Positions 8,773 to 17,090 of a stretch of 64,000 nt of DNA are shown here, piece by piece (position 1 is the first letter of the stretch; each line of letters starts with the position of its first letter). The stretch covers positions 1-64,000 of the forward strand of contig CAYPWL010000004.1 in NCBI GenBank assembly GCA_964414425.1. The letters run 5' to 3'. A model generated the notes under the pieces. That model did not search any database, was not told the origin of the DNA, and saw only the letters and a program-made list of their open reading frames with translations. This stretch comes from GYS-P2D sp964414425. Its GTDB lineage: Bacteria; Bacteroidota; Bacteroidia; Chitinophagales; Saprospiraceae. The translations under genes were made by a program, and so were the position numbers.

Positions 8773-9825
8773 ATGAGCGCAAAAATTGGTATTACAATAG
8801 GAGACATCAACGGGATAGGCCCTGAGATCATTATCAAAACGCTCTGCGAGGAAAACCTCCTCAAGCGAATCACACCTATCATCTATGGATCTTCTAAGTC
8901 TATAGGTTATCATAAAAACATAGTTCAGGATAGCAGATTTAATTATATCAACATACAGCATGCTAATGAAGCTAAAGCTGGACAGATCAATGTGATTACC
9001 ACATGGCAAGACACTGTAGACATCAATATCGGCGAAGCCACAGAGATCTCAGGGCAGTGTGCCTATATCGCTCTTGACAAGGCGCTCAACGATCTTAAAG
9101 AAAAGAAAATTGATGCACTGGTTACGGCACCAATCAATAAAGCAGCGATGAAAATGGCTGACTTCCCATATCTCGGTCATACAGAGTATATCACTGACGT
9201 TGCAGATGGTGAGATGAGTCTTATGCTCTTGACGTCAGATCAATTAACTGTAGGATTAGTAACAGCTCATATCCCCCTCGAAGAAGTAGCGGAGGAAATT
9301 ACTGCAGACGTGATACTTGATAAGCTTGAGATCCTTGATCAGACCTTAAAGGTTGATTTTGGTCTTGAACGACCAATGATTGCTGTCTTGGGGCTCAATC
9401 CCCATGCTGGAGACTCCGGACAGATCGGCACTGCCGAAGAAACAGATATCGCGCCAGCCATCCTGGCCGCTAAAGAAAATGGTATTATGGCCGCTGGACC
9501 ATTTCCTGCAGATGGTTTCTTTGGGAGCGGCTCCTACAAAAAGTTTGACGCCATACTTGCCATGTATCATGATCAAGGATTAATACCATTTAAGACCTTG
9601 TCATTTGGAACAGGGGTCAACTTCACGGCAGGATTGGATATCATAAGGACTTCTCCAGACCATGGTACAGCCTATGAGATAGCTGGTAAGAACTTAGCAG
9701 ATCCATCCTCTATGCGTCATGCAATCTATAAAGCCATGGACATCGTCGCCAATAGAAAATTGCACGATGAGGTCAGTTCAAACTCTCTGGATACTGTAGT
9801 AGAACACAAAGAGGAAGCAGACTAA
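8773..9825 (+). CDS. pdxA: 4-hydroxythreonine-4-phosphate dehydrogenase PdxA
   Basis: This 350-residue enzyme of pyridoxal-5'-phosphate biosynthesis oxidises 4-phosphohydroxy-L-threonine using NAD. It starts MSAKIGITIGDINGIGPEII, the classical PdxA N-terminus. The three metal-binding histidines are in GHTEYI (about 135), LNPHAGDSG (about 211) and MYHDQGLIPFK (about 266). The motif TSPDHGTAYEIAGK is also conserved. The length is typical, and a short basic/acidic tail (EHKEEAD) follows the fold. It is divergent from rsmA and convergent with the giant surface-protein gene. A hairpin spanning its stop codon may terminate transcription. Confidence 0.96.
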   Translation: MSAKIGITIGDINGIGPEIIIKTLCEENLLKRITPIIYGSSKSIGYHKNIVQDSRFNYINIQHANEAKAGQINVITTWQDTVDINIGEATEISGQCAYIALDKALNDLKEKKIDALVTAPINKAAMKMADFPYLGHTEYITDVADGEMSLMLLTSDQLTVGLVTAHIPLEEVAEEITADVILDKLEILDQTLKVDFGLERPMIAVLGLNPHAGDSGQIGTAEETDIAPAILAAKENGIMAAGPFPADGFFGSGSYKKFDAILAMYHDQGLIPFKTLSFGTGVNFTAGLDIIRTSPDHGTAYEIAGKNLADPSSMRHAIYKAMDIVANRKLHDEVSSNSLDTVVEHKEEAD

Positions 9826-9847
9826 GTCTACCTCCTCAATTATCTTT
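9811..9847 (+). terminator. Hairpin spanning the pdxA stop codon
   Basis: GAGGAAGCAGAC (9811-9822) and GTCTACCTCCTC (9826-9837) can pair at ten of twelve positions, with the TAA stop as loop, followed by a T-rich AATTATCTTTATT. It lies between convergent genes and could terminate pdxA and, less well, the opposing gene. Confidence 0.5.
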
Positions 9848-9870
9848 ATTACTGTATGTATTCTGCTTTA

Positions 9871-12800
9871 CTATCTATAAGAGATCGTTGAGAATACGCC
9901 GTTGTTCTCTTGCCAAAGCTCTCTATCTCTGATATTTATATCACCATTTAGGTCATAGTCTTCTATGAAGTAACTACTGTTAGCTCCATTCATACCGGCC
10001 CAAACATTGAGATCTCTCACATTGATATCAATTATAGAAGATATCTCTGTGTCTATATCACCATTACCTGCAGGCATCACATAGACCCCATTGGACAGTT
10101 CTTTCTGGCCTATCCCGATAATCTGTTTAAACGAGTCTGACTGTGAGAAATCGTATGTGAGCTGTCCACCCCGCACTCTCAGTGGATTAGGGCTCATCAC
10201 CGGCAAGTGGTTTCTATGCTCGATCAATACAAAGAACTCACGATCTTCTATATCTGCTAGATTAGGCTCTTGTATCATCTCTATAGAGCCATCCTCATGA
10301 AGGAGTCCAGCTCCTCTCCAAAATGTCGAAGGTCTCAACTCAGTAGCTCTCAGACTCACGAGTACCCAGTCCACAACTGTATCATCATACAGATCCCGCT
10401 CTGATACACCGACCCCTTCGTCTCCATCATAAAACCATGGCGATTGATTATATGGCTGACCTGATGGTACAGGCTCCCCAAAGAATGTAGTAGGTCGCTG
10501 ACCAGGGAGATACCCTAAGTCATTTAACATTGTGGTCATCAGACCTTGATCTTCTTCATAAGGCCCTTCTAAGATTACTCTTAGCTCAAAAACATCAGAG
10601 CTAAATGTCTCGGAGGCCATCTGGCACTCCATACCTGGTACGGTGACTGGAACTTCATCAATACATCCATCAGCATTTTGTACGAACAATGTATACTGTC
10701 CAGAATCCAAGTTGGTAAACAACCCGAATGGAACGAAAATTTGTCCATCAAGACTAAATGAAAATCCAACTGATGGCGCATCGAAAATAATGGCTCCATC
10801 ATTATTGTCTGGACATGAGGATTCGACAATTGTAGGGGACTCTGCCATAAATGTATCGCAGATGTCAACACACATCTCTTGATCTATATCTACTTCAGTT
10901 GTGATGCTACAACCGAAGGCATTAGTCGCGATCAAACTATAAGACTGGGTTCCTGAACCTGTTGTTGGCGCTAATCCCTGAAATAAAGCCGATAGTCCTT
11001 CCTGAGTTGTAAGACCTCCATCTATACTGTAGCTGAATTCTTCAATTGTGGTAGAACTTACCGATATAGACCCATCGTCCATATCACATGTAGCATCAGT
11101 CGTATTGATCATAATATCTGAAGAGCTTACTCCACAGTCTGGATCATCACAATCAGTAAGTCCATCACCATCATCATCGATGCCGTTATCACAGATCTCC
11201 GGACCTGGGGTACATACAGGTTCTTCTAATGTGATCTGCTGAGTAAATTGACAGCCGCCTGCTGTTTCAACCAGCACATTATAATCTCCTGTTGCCAAGT
11301 CCGCAAATGTCGAAGAGACTTGAAATGACGCTCCATTGTCTATACTATAATTGTATGTAGTTCCTGCTTGCTGACCGGTTATCGTTATAGATCCTGTCAT
11401 AGGTCCATCACAAGTCACCTGACCTACAGCAATAGATAATTCACTTATACCACAATCTGGATCAGCACAATCAGTAAGTCCATCCCCATCATCATCAAGA
11501 CCATTGTCACAGATCTCGGATGTAGGACCATTATCACAGTTCGGTGTCGTAAGTACTGCGACATCGGTATACTCACATCCATCAGCTGTACGCACGACAA
11601 CATTATAACTACCCGCAACCAGATTTGTAAAAATAGAACTAGACTGGAATGTCTGTCCATTATCATTACTATATGTATAGAATACTCCAGCGGCCTGACC
11701 TCCGATAGCAATACTTCCTGTCATCGGACCATCACAAGTGATATCCTGAGTTGTTATCGTCAAGTTAGTGGTGCCGCCATCTGGATCAGCACAATCGATT
11801 AATCCATCTCCGTCGTCATCTATCCCATTGCCAAATATCTCTGCTGACATTCCTCCACCATCACAGTTAGGAGACTCCAACGTAACAGCTTGAGTAAATG
11901 TGCAATTAGACCCTGGACCAGTGCTTACCGAGACTGTATAATCACCTGCAATAAGCCCTGAGAACGTAGCACTTGTCTGTGACGACTGTCCAGCATCAAG
12001 ACTGTATTGGTAGTTAATTCCTGTTACTTGACCAGTGACGGTTATAGAACCGGTCATATCACCAGTACATGTGATTTGCTCAACTTCAACAGCTAATTCT
12101 GCTATTCCACAATCAGGGTCATCACAATCTGTCAGCCCATCTCCATCATCGTCAATTCCGTTATCACAGATCTCGGCTGTGGGTCCATTATCACAGATTG
12201 GCGTTGCAAGAGCCGTAAAATCTATATACTCACATCCATCTGCCGTACGAACCACGATATTGTAACTGCCAGCAGCAAGACCCGTAAATGTCGGGCTTGG
12301 CTGAAAGGTCAATCCATCGTTTATACTATAGGTGTATGATACTCCAGCTAACTGGCCACCAATCGTTATGCTGCCGGTCATCGGGCCATCACAAGTGATA
12401 TCTTGTGTAGATATCGTTAAGTTAGTGGTGCCGCCATCTGGATCCTCACAGTCAATCAATCCATCTCCATCGTCATCTATCCCATTGCCAAAAATCTCTG
12501 CTGACATCCCTCCGCCATCACAATTAGGTGAATTGAGGACTACTGCCTCAGAAAACTGACATCCAATGTCGGTATTGACAATTACGAGGTAACTGCCCGA
12601 TGCAACATTGCTAAATACTGGATTAGCTTGAAAACTTACACCAGCGTCAATGCTATAGATATATTCTACCCCAGACAATTGACCACTTATGGTGATGGTT
12701 CCTGTCATCGGTCCATCACAAGTAATTTCTGCAACAGAAACCACAAAGTCCGTTATTCCACAATCTGGATCAGCGCAATCTGTCAATCCATCTCCATCAT

Positions 12801-15800
12801 CGTCAAGGCCATTATCACAGATTTCTGCTGGATCACATATTGAATCTACTTGTATGACTTCATCATATTCGCAGCCCATATCAGATCTAATGATAAGCGA
12901 GTATTGTCCAGCAGGTAGCCCTGTGATTACAGGATTATTTTGGAAGGATAAGCCGCCATCTACACTATATGTATAACTGATGTCAGGGGCTTGGCCTCCG
13001 ACTATAATACTTCCCGAATTCAAACTATCGCAGGTTACTGATGTAGTTGTAATCGAACCAGCAAAACCTGAAAGTCCACAATCTGGATCCTCACAATCTG
13101 TTAGACCATCTCCATCATCGTCAATACCATTACTGCAGAACTCTGCACATCCAGAAACGCTACTGACTGTTGCAAAACCCTCATATATACAGTTATCGAG
13201 TGTTCGCACTAAGATCTGGTAAGATCCTGGAGAAACATTATTGAATCTGGAGTCCCCTTGGAAACTCTGACCGCCATCGATGCTATACTGATAACTTACA
13301 CCTTCGACAGCACCATTAATTAATATACTTCCATTAGTCCCTGTAGGGCAGGTCGGTTCATTAACAACTACTCTACCCTCAAATCCTAATACTCCGCAAT
13401 CTTCGTCCATACAGTCCACAAGGCCATCTCCGTCATTATCAAGTCCATCAGAGCAAAGCTCGACACACTGACCATCAGCTATAGTGAAGTCTACCGTTAT
13501 ACTGCATACCCCACTTGAGCTGATTGATAGCGTATAGTCTCCTGGAGCTAATCCTTGAAAATTAGGATTAAACTGTGCAGGACCCATGTTTATGGCATAT
13601 TGGAATTGATCTGAGTTCAATTGCCCTGTTATGCTTATAGAGCCCGTGTTAGTCGGACAGCTTGCATCGTTGACAATTACAAATTGTAATGCTGTAGACT
13701 CAAGAGATTCTAATACTGTAAATCCACACTCTGGGTCAGTACAATCAACAAGACCGTCTCCATCGTTATCTATACCATCTCCGCAGAAGGTAGCACCTGA
13801 TTCACTTGCGGCACACATGCTCAACGCTTGCTGACATTGACTATCTGCACAATCAACTAATCCGTCCAAGTCATTATCAATCCCATCAGAACATGTCTCT
13901 ACAGTTGATTCAGAACATACTATAAATTGTTGGCAGACCGCCTCCTGGCAGTCAATAAGGCCATCTCCATCATTGTCGATACCATCTAAACATGTAAACA
14001 CATTGTTCTCCATACAAGAATCTGATCCTACACATGAGTCATCAAGGCAATCAATCAGGCCGTCTCTATCATTGTCAATACCATCATTACAGACTTCATC
14101 TTGTTCAAAACAGATGTTAAATACAAAGCAGTCTGGGTCATTGCAGTCGATAAGCCCATCTCCGTCATTGTCAAATAAATCATTACAAGCAACAAAAGAG
14201 CGCTCATTACAGATCTCAAGCGCCTGGCAATCCTCATCAGCACAGTCCACTAATCCATCGTCATCATTGTCAAGGCCATCTGTACAGAGTGTTATCGAGT
14301 TTTCGAACTGTTGGCAGCTAAAGTCGTCATCTGGAAGTGCCTTAGTAGCACGACCAGGTAAGTCGATATCTGCGCATATTTCGTGATTAGTGATGCAGTT
14401 ACCCACAATAAAAAGGTTAGAACTACCAAGTTCTATTATATCTAAATCAAGGAAGTCGGGGCTTGAGGGATCCGTTACCTCCGCTATAAGAGTATGTACT
14501 CTATATACACCTGGTTCTGTCACGAAGAATGTATGAGGTCCTATATTAAAATCTATGACTATCAAGTCCTCATCTGTCAGTAGATATATAATATCAAATG
14601 TACCTTGTGTATTAACCCTTGTATTGGGCTCAGTGAATATTTCATACTGACCATTTACTGCACATATTTTTTGTGGTTCCACGGGGTATCCCGATTCTAT
14701 AGCACATTGAGGACAAAACATCGGAGTTACTGTGAATGATTCCGTGAGGAAACAGCCGACGGCATCAGTAGCTGTTACAGTATAAGTTGTCTCCACTTCG
14801 GGAGCTACATTTTGTATGGGACCATCAGGAAGTCCATTGTCCCAAGTATAGATTATAGCTCCTGTACCGAAAGTCATATCAGCAACTAGTGTTGCAGAGT
14901 CTAAGAGATTCTGGCAGAATGTATCATCTCCAGTTAAGGTTAAATTGAGCGTCTCAGGACAACATGCTGGGTCAACATCAATCGTAATGCTTGCGGACGA
15001 TTGGCATCCGTTGGCATCAGTAATGGTTACTGTAAATGTTGTAATTTCTGAAGGCGCAACCGTCTTTTCTGGTCCAAAACCCAAATTGTTATCAAACTCA
15101 AATCTGAATGGTGCAGTTCCACCAACAGCACTGGCGGTTAGATCTGCCGACTGACCAAAATTTGAACAAACAATGTTCATGTCAGCAACCAAATTGACTC
15201 CTACCATCGGTATGACTTGTATGCCACAGCTCACTAATGAAGCTATCTCAGATGCTGTACTTGCCGGTGGCGAATCAAATTCTATCGGGATATATTGTCT
15301 CGGTAGGGTACAACCGTCAAATGTTGAGCTACATACCGGATCTAATGTTACGTTATCAAAACTACCCCCTGGAGAGGCATATAAAGCCAATCTCCGTGCC
15401 TCTGCTTGTACAGTTGCACCAACAACGGTTACAGAGGCATTATATGGTTGCCCTTTTAAGGCATCAATCGCTGTAAATGGATCTATCTGAGAACAATTCA
15501 CAAATGCCCCAGGTCCCTCACACTCCAAGCCCGTAAATGCATCACTAAAGATGACTATCTCCAGCTCATTATCTTGATTATGACTCAGCATTCCATTGTC
15601 TATGAATACTCTGGCACTATCTATGGCCGCATTGAGGTCATCTCCTCCTGATGGACATGGCTGCATGACACAGAACTGTCTTTCTACGGCAGTTATGTTT
15701 TCTCCTACGGCAAAGTCTCGCTCAATTGATACTTCTTGTCCAAAACTCCCTCCATAATGCATAACCGCTATACGGGCAGAGGGACAGTTATCCTGTATAT

Positions 15801-15990
15801 TCGCAATTGTGGCGACAATAGTCTGCTCAAATAAAGCGTACTCATCGGTACTGATACTTTGCGAATTATCAATTACAAATAAGACATCCGAAAATATCGT
15901 ATCGTTTACACAATTCTGGGTAGAGGCGCTCTTGATAGATACTAAGACTAACAAAAGTGCACAAGCGATTAAGCGTAAAGTTTTCATCAT
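9871..15990 (-). CDS. Giant secreted surface protein: vWA domain, Cys/Asp repeats, SprB-like modules, dockerin-like tail
   Basis: The protein has 2039 residues. Order: signal peptide (1-24); von Willebrand A domain (about 28-255) with MIDAS DNSQS; two PKD/SprB-like modules (about 260-430); a bridging region; six tandem Cys/Asp repeats; then eight more copies alternating with about 75-residue SprB-like beta modules (pattern YSIDGG..FQ..F..L..G.Y.V.V....GC); and a unique C-terminal domain (about 1795-2039). The repeat consensus C-DGIDNDGDGLxDCxDPxC resembles the putative metal-binding MopE motif. The tail holds two half-motifs, INVRDLNVWAGMNGA and DLNGDINIRDRELW, like a dockerin or EF-hand pair. 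The tail domain recurs in the gene at 17091-18887. I see no classical type IX sorting domain. Adhesion or gliding-surface function is inference. Confidence 0.85.
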   Translation of the reverse strand: MMKTLRLIACALLLVLVSIKSASTQNCVNDTIFSDVLFVIDNSQSISTDEYALFEQTIVATIANIQDNCPSARIAVMHYGGSFGQEVSIERDFAVGENITAVERQFCVMQPCPSGGDDLNAAIDSARVFIDNGMLSHNQDNELEIVIFSDAFTGLECEGPGAFVNCSQIDPFTAIDALKGQPYNASVTVVGATVQAEARRLALYASPGGSFDNVTLDPVCSSTFDGCTLPRQYIPIEFDSPPASTASEIASLVSCGIQVIPMVGVNLVADMNIVCSNFGQSADLTASAVGGTAPFRFEFDNNLGFGPEKTVAPSEITTFTVTITDANGCQSSASITIDVDPACCPETLNLTLTGDDTFCQNLLDSATLVADMTFGTGAIIYTWDNGLPDGPIQNVAPEVETTYTVTATDAVGCFLTESFTVTPMFCPQCAIESGYPVEPQKICAVNGQYEIFTEPNTRVNTQGTFDIIYLLTDEDLIVIDFNIGPHTFFVTEPGVYRVHTLIAEVTDPSSPDFLDLDIIELGSSNLFIVGNCITNHEICADIDLPGRATKALPDDDFSCQQFENSITLCTDGLDNDDDGLVDCADEDCQALEICNERSFVACNDLFDNDGDGLIDCNDPDCFVFNICFEQDEVCNDGIDNDRDGLIDCLDDSCVGSDSCMENNVFTCLDGIDNDGDGLIDCQEAVCQQFIVCSESTVETCSDGIDNDLDGLVDCADSQCQQALSMCAASESGATFCGDGIDNDGDGLVDCTDPECGFTVLESLESTALQFVIVNDASCPTNTGSISITGQLNSDQFQYAINMGPAQFNPNFQGLAPGDYTLSISSSGVCSITVDFTIADGQCVELCSDGLDNDGDGLVDCMDEDCGVLGFEGRVVVNEPTCPTGTNGSILINGAVEGVSYQYSIDGGQSFQGDSRFNNVSPGSYQILVRTLDNCIYEGFATVSSVSGCAEFCSNGIDDDGDGLTDCEDPDCGLSGFAGSITTTSVTCDSLNSGSIIVGGQAPDISYTYSVDGGLSFQNNPVITGLPAGQYSLIIRSDMGCEYDEVIQVDSICDPAEICDNGLDDDGDGLTDCADPDCGITDFVVSVAEITCDGPMTGTITISGQLSGVEYIYSIDAGVSFQANPVFSNVASGSYLVIVNTDIGCQFSEAVVLNSPNCDGGGMSAEIFGNGIDDDGDGLIDCEDPDGGTTNLTISTQDITCDGPMTGSITIGGQLAGVSYTYSINDGLTFQPSPTFTGLAAGSYNIVVRTADGCEYIDFTALATPICDNGPTAEICDNGIDDDGDGLTDCDDPDCGIAELAVEVEQITCTGDMTGSITVTGQVTGINYQYSLDAGQSSQTSATFSGLIAGDYTVSVSTGPGSNCTFTQAVTLESPNCDGGGMSAEIFGNGIDDDGDGLIDCADPDGGTTNLTITTQDITCDGPMTGSIAIGGQAAGVFYTYSNDNGQTFQSSSIFTNLVAGSYNVVVRTADGCEYTDVAVLTTPNCDNGPTSEICDNGLDDDGDGLTDCADPDCGISELSIAVGQVTCDGPMTGSITITGQQAGTTYNYSIDNGASFQVSSTFADLATGDYNVLVETAGGCQFTQQITLEEPVCTPGPEICDNGIDDDGDGLTDCDDPDCGVSSSDIMINTTDATCDMDDGSISVSSTTIEEFSYSIDGGLTTQEGLSALFQGLAPTTGSGTQSYSLIATNAFGCSITTEVDIDQEMCVDICDTFMAESPTIVESSCPDNNDGAIIFDAPSVGFSFSLDGQIFVPFGLFTNLDSGQYTLFVQNADGCIDEVPVTVPGMECQMASETFSSDVFELRVILEGPYEEDQGLMTTMLNDLGYLPGQRPTTFFGEPVPSGQPYNQSPWFYDGDEGVGVSERDLYDDTVVDWVLVSLRATELRPSTFWRGAGLLHEDGSIEMIQEPNLADIEDREFFVLIEHRNHLPVMSPNPLRVRGGQLTYDFSQSDSFKQIIGIGQKELSNGVYVMPAGNGDIDTEISSIIDINVRDLNVWAGMNGANSSYFIEDYDLNGDINIRDRELWQENNGVFSTISYR
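11128..13465 (-). repeat. Eight Cys/Asp repeats interleaved with SprB-like modules (coding)
   Basis: The region encodes eight copies of the about 28-residue Cys/Asp motif, each separated by an about 75-residue beta module. A two-module block of about 660 bp is itself duplicated: the copies starting near 11850 and 12510 both begin CDGGGMSAEIFGNG. In exactly those two copies the flanking cysteines of the motif are replaced (ICDNG to IFGNG, and DPDCG to DPDGG). The duplications look recent and point to unequal recombination. Confidence 0.8.
13728..14290 (-). repeat. Six tandem Cys/Asp (MopE-like) repeats (coding)
   Basis: Six uninterrupted copies of a 29-35-residue unit encode the pattern CxDGIDNDxDGLxDCxxxxC. 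These copies are more diverged from each other than those nearer the C-terminus. They have an extra Cys pair (for example LEICNE, FNICFE, SDSCME, FIVCSE). The regular Asp/Asn spacing suggests a calcium-dependent, disulfide-stapled stalk; this is inference from composition. Confidence 0.8.
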
Positions 15991-16062
15991 TTACAACATA
16001 AATAGATCAATAGAATAGTGCTCTGGCGTAATGCCAGGCTACAAACTCGGGATGGGATTGCA

Positions 16063-16102
16063 CAAAGTTACCATATTACATATGATAAAAAAATGTAATA
16101 TG
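16063..16102 (-). promoter_or_regulatory. Candidate promoter -7 box and dyad operator for the giant surface-protein gene
   Basis: On the minus strand TAACTTTG (16063-16070) matches the Bacteroidota -7 consensus TAnnTTTG, about 73 bases before the start codon. No TTG is present at the -33 position. Instead a perfect 10-bp dyad, CATATTACAT (16072-16081) and ATGTAATATG (16093-16102), occupies the spacer and -33 zone. Its half-sites are 21 bp apart, two helical turns. A weak core promoter with a symmetric site at -33 fits control by a DNA-binding dimer. Alternatively the dyad plus following T-run on the plus strand is a terminator, but no plus-strand gene precedes it. Confidence 0.4.
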
Positions 16103-16540
16103 ATATTTTTTGTGTTAAGGTTCCTGTTTATGGTCTTATACCATTAGATTTTTGTCAGAAAATGCGTGCTGATTGTATACCTGATTAAGCATCTCTGCTG
16201 AGTATCACATGAATATTAACTGGAACGGCTACACCTCTCAGAACTCTGAATAGTAGGCACATAATCATATCCTTCAATGGAGCAGTTACGGCTTATACTA
16301 AGCGATTTTTCTATTATCGCGGTTAACCTTAGTTGTGTTGTGAGAGTGTTGGCAACTCCGTCAGTGACATTTATTGAATTGTGCTCTTATCTATTGATAA
16401 GCATGCCATAGGTTCATACAGTGTTACAAAACCTGTAATAATTCATAGTACTTGTAATCGTCAGTAAAAACAAGAGCGGGCCTGATCAGAAATAATCGAG
16501 GGCATCATTGATAAACCTCTACACGTTGAGGGAGACCTAA
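16103..16540. other. Intergenic stretch without recognised content
   Basis: These 438 bases separate the regulatory site of the giant gene from the small secreted protein gene. I see no open frame of convincing length, no RNA gene and no repeat copy on either strand. Confidence 0.5.
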
Positions 16541-16984
16541 TTAGCTGAGATGTAGCTTCATCCGTTGGCGGATTGCTACGACTTGAGTTGAAGGCCACGG
16601 CTGGATATGTCCATAGTTGATGTAATCAGTATCACTCGTATCCATTGTGACGGTACAGATAGTGGTGGTTTCATTGGATTCGTACGTAGCGGACAAGAAA
16701 TGATTCTCATCAAATACCTTGTGCGGCTTGGCTGATAAGCCTTTAAACTTAGCGGTAGTTTTTTTAACTATCGTTTCATGAGATTGATAAGAAGAGAAGT
16801 AATAAGGTACTTCTGCGTATTCTTTGAGAATTTCACCTTTTTGATCATAGTCTGCCAAAACGGCTACACCATTAATCAATATAATATCAGTATGGACATC
16901 TCCTGAGGCAATCGCCTTATTAACAGAAGCTAAAATGATAAGTGTTGATGCAAACAGACCAAAGAAAACGTTCCTTATGCTCAT
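16541..16984 (-). CDS. Small secreted protein of unknown function
   Basis: This 147-residue protein has a clear signal peptide (about 1-26, ending in AIASG). The mature part is mixed alpha/beta with no motif I recognise, and no Cys pair or repeats beyond a single Cys. The phrases ILINGVAVLADYDQKGEIL and AEVPYYFSSYQ suggest a small periplasmic or surface domain. It lies between two large surface-protein genes on the same strand, with its own flanking gaps, so an accessory role to that cluster is possible but unsupported. The ORF has normal codon character for the region and a plausible ATG start. Confidence 0.6.
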   Translation of the reverse strand: MSIRNVFFGLFASTLIILASVNKAIASGDVHTDIILINGVAVLADYDQKGEILKEYAEVPYYFSSYQSHETIVKKTTAKFKGLSAKPHKVFDENHFLSATYESNETTTICTVTMDTSDTDYINYGHIQPWPSTQVVAIRQRMKLHLS

Positions 16985-17090
16985 GGTGAAGAATTAGAAA
17001 AGAGTTAGTTATAGATATTTCACTCTTAAGACTGTAAGTTACCCCATAAATCACATTATTTCAATGCTTTATTTGTAAAATAACTGTCAT

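Noticed and set aside
11048..14386. Plus-strand open frames rich in Ser/Pro opposite the giant gene
   Set aside because: They are antisense images of the Cys/Asp repeats (the complement of the Asp-rich codons gives Ser/Pro) and have no independent support.
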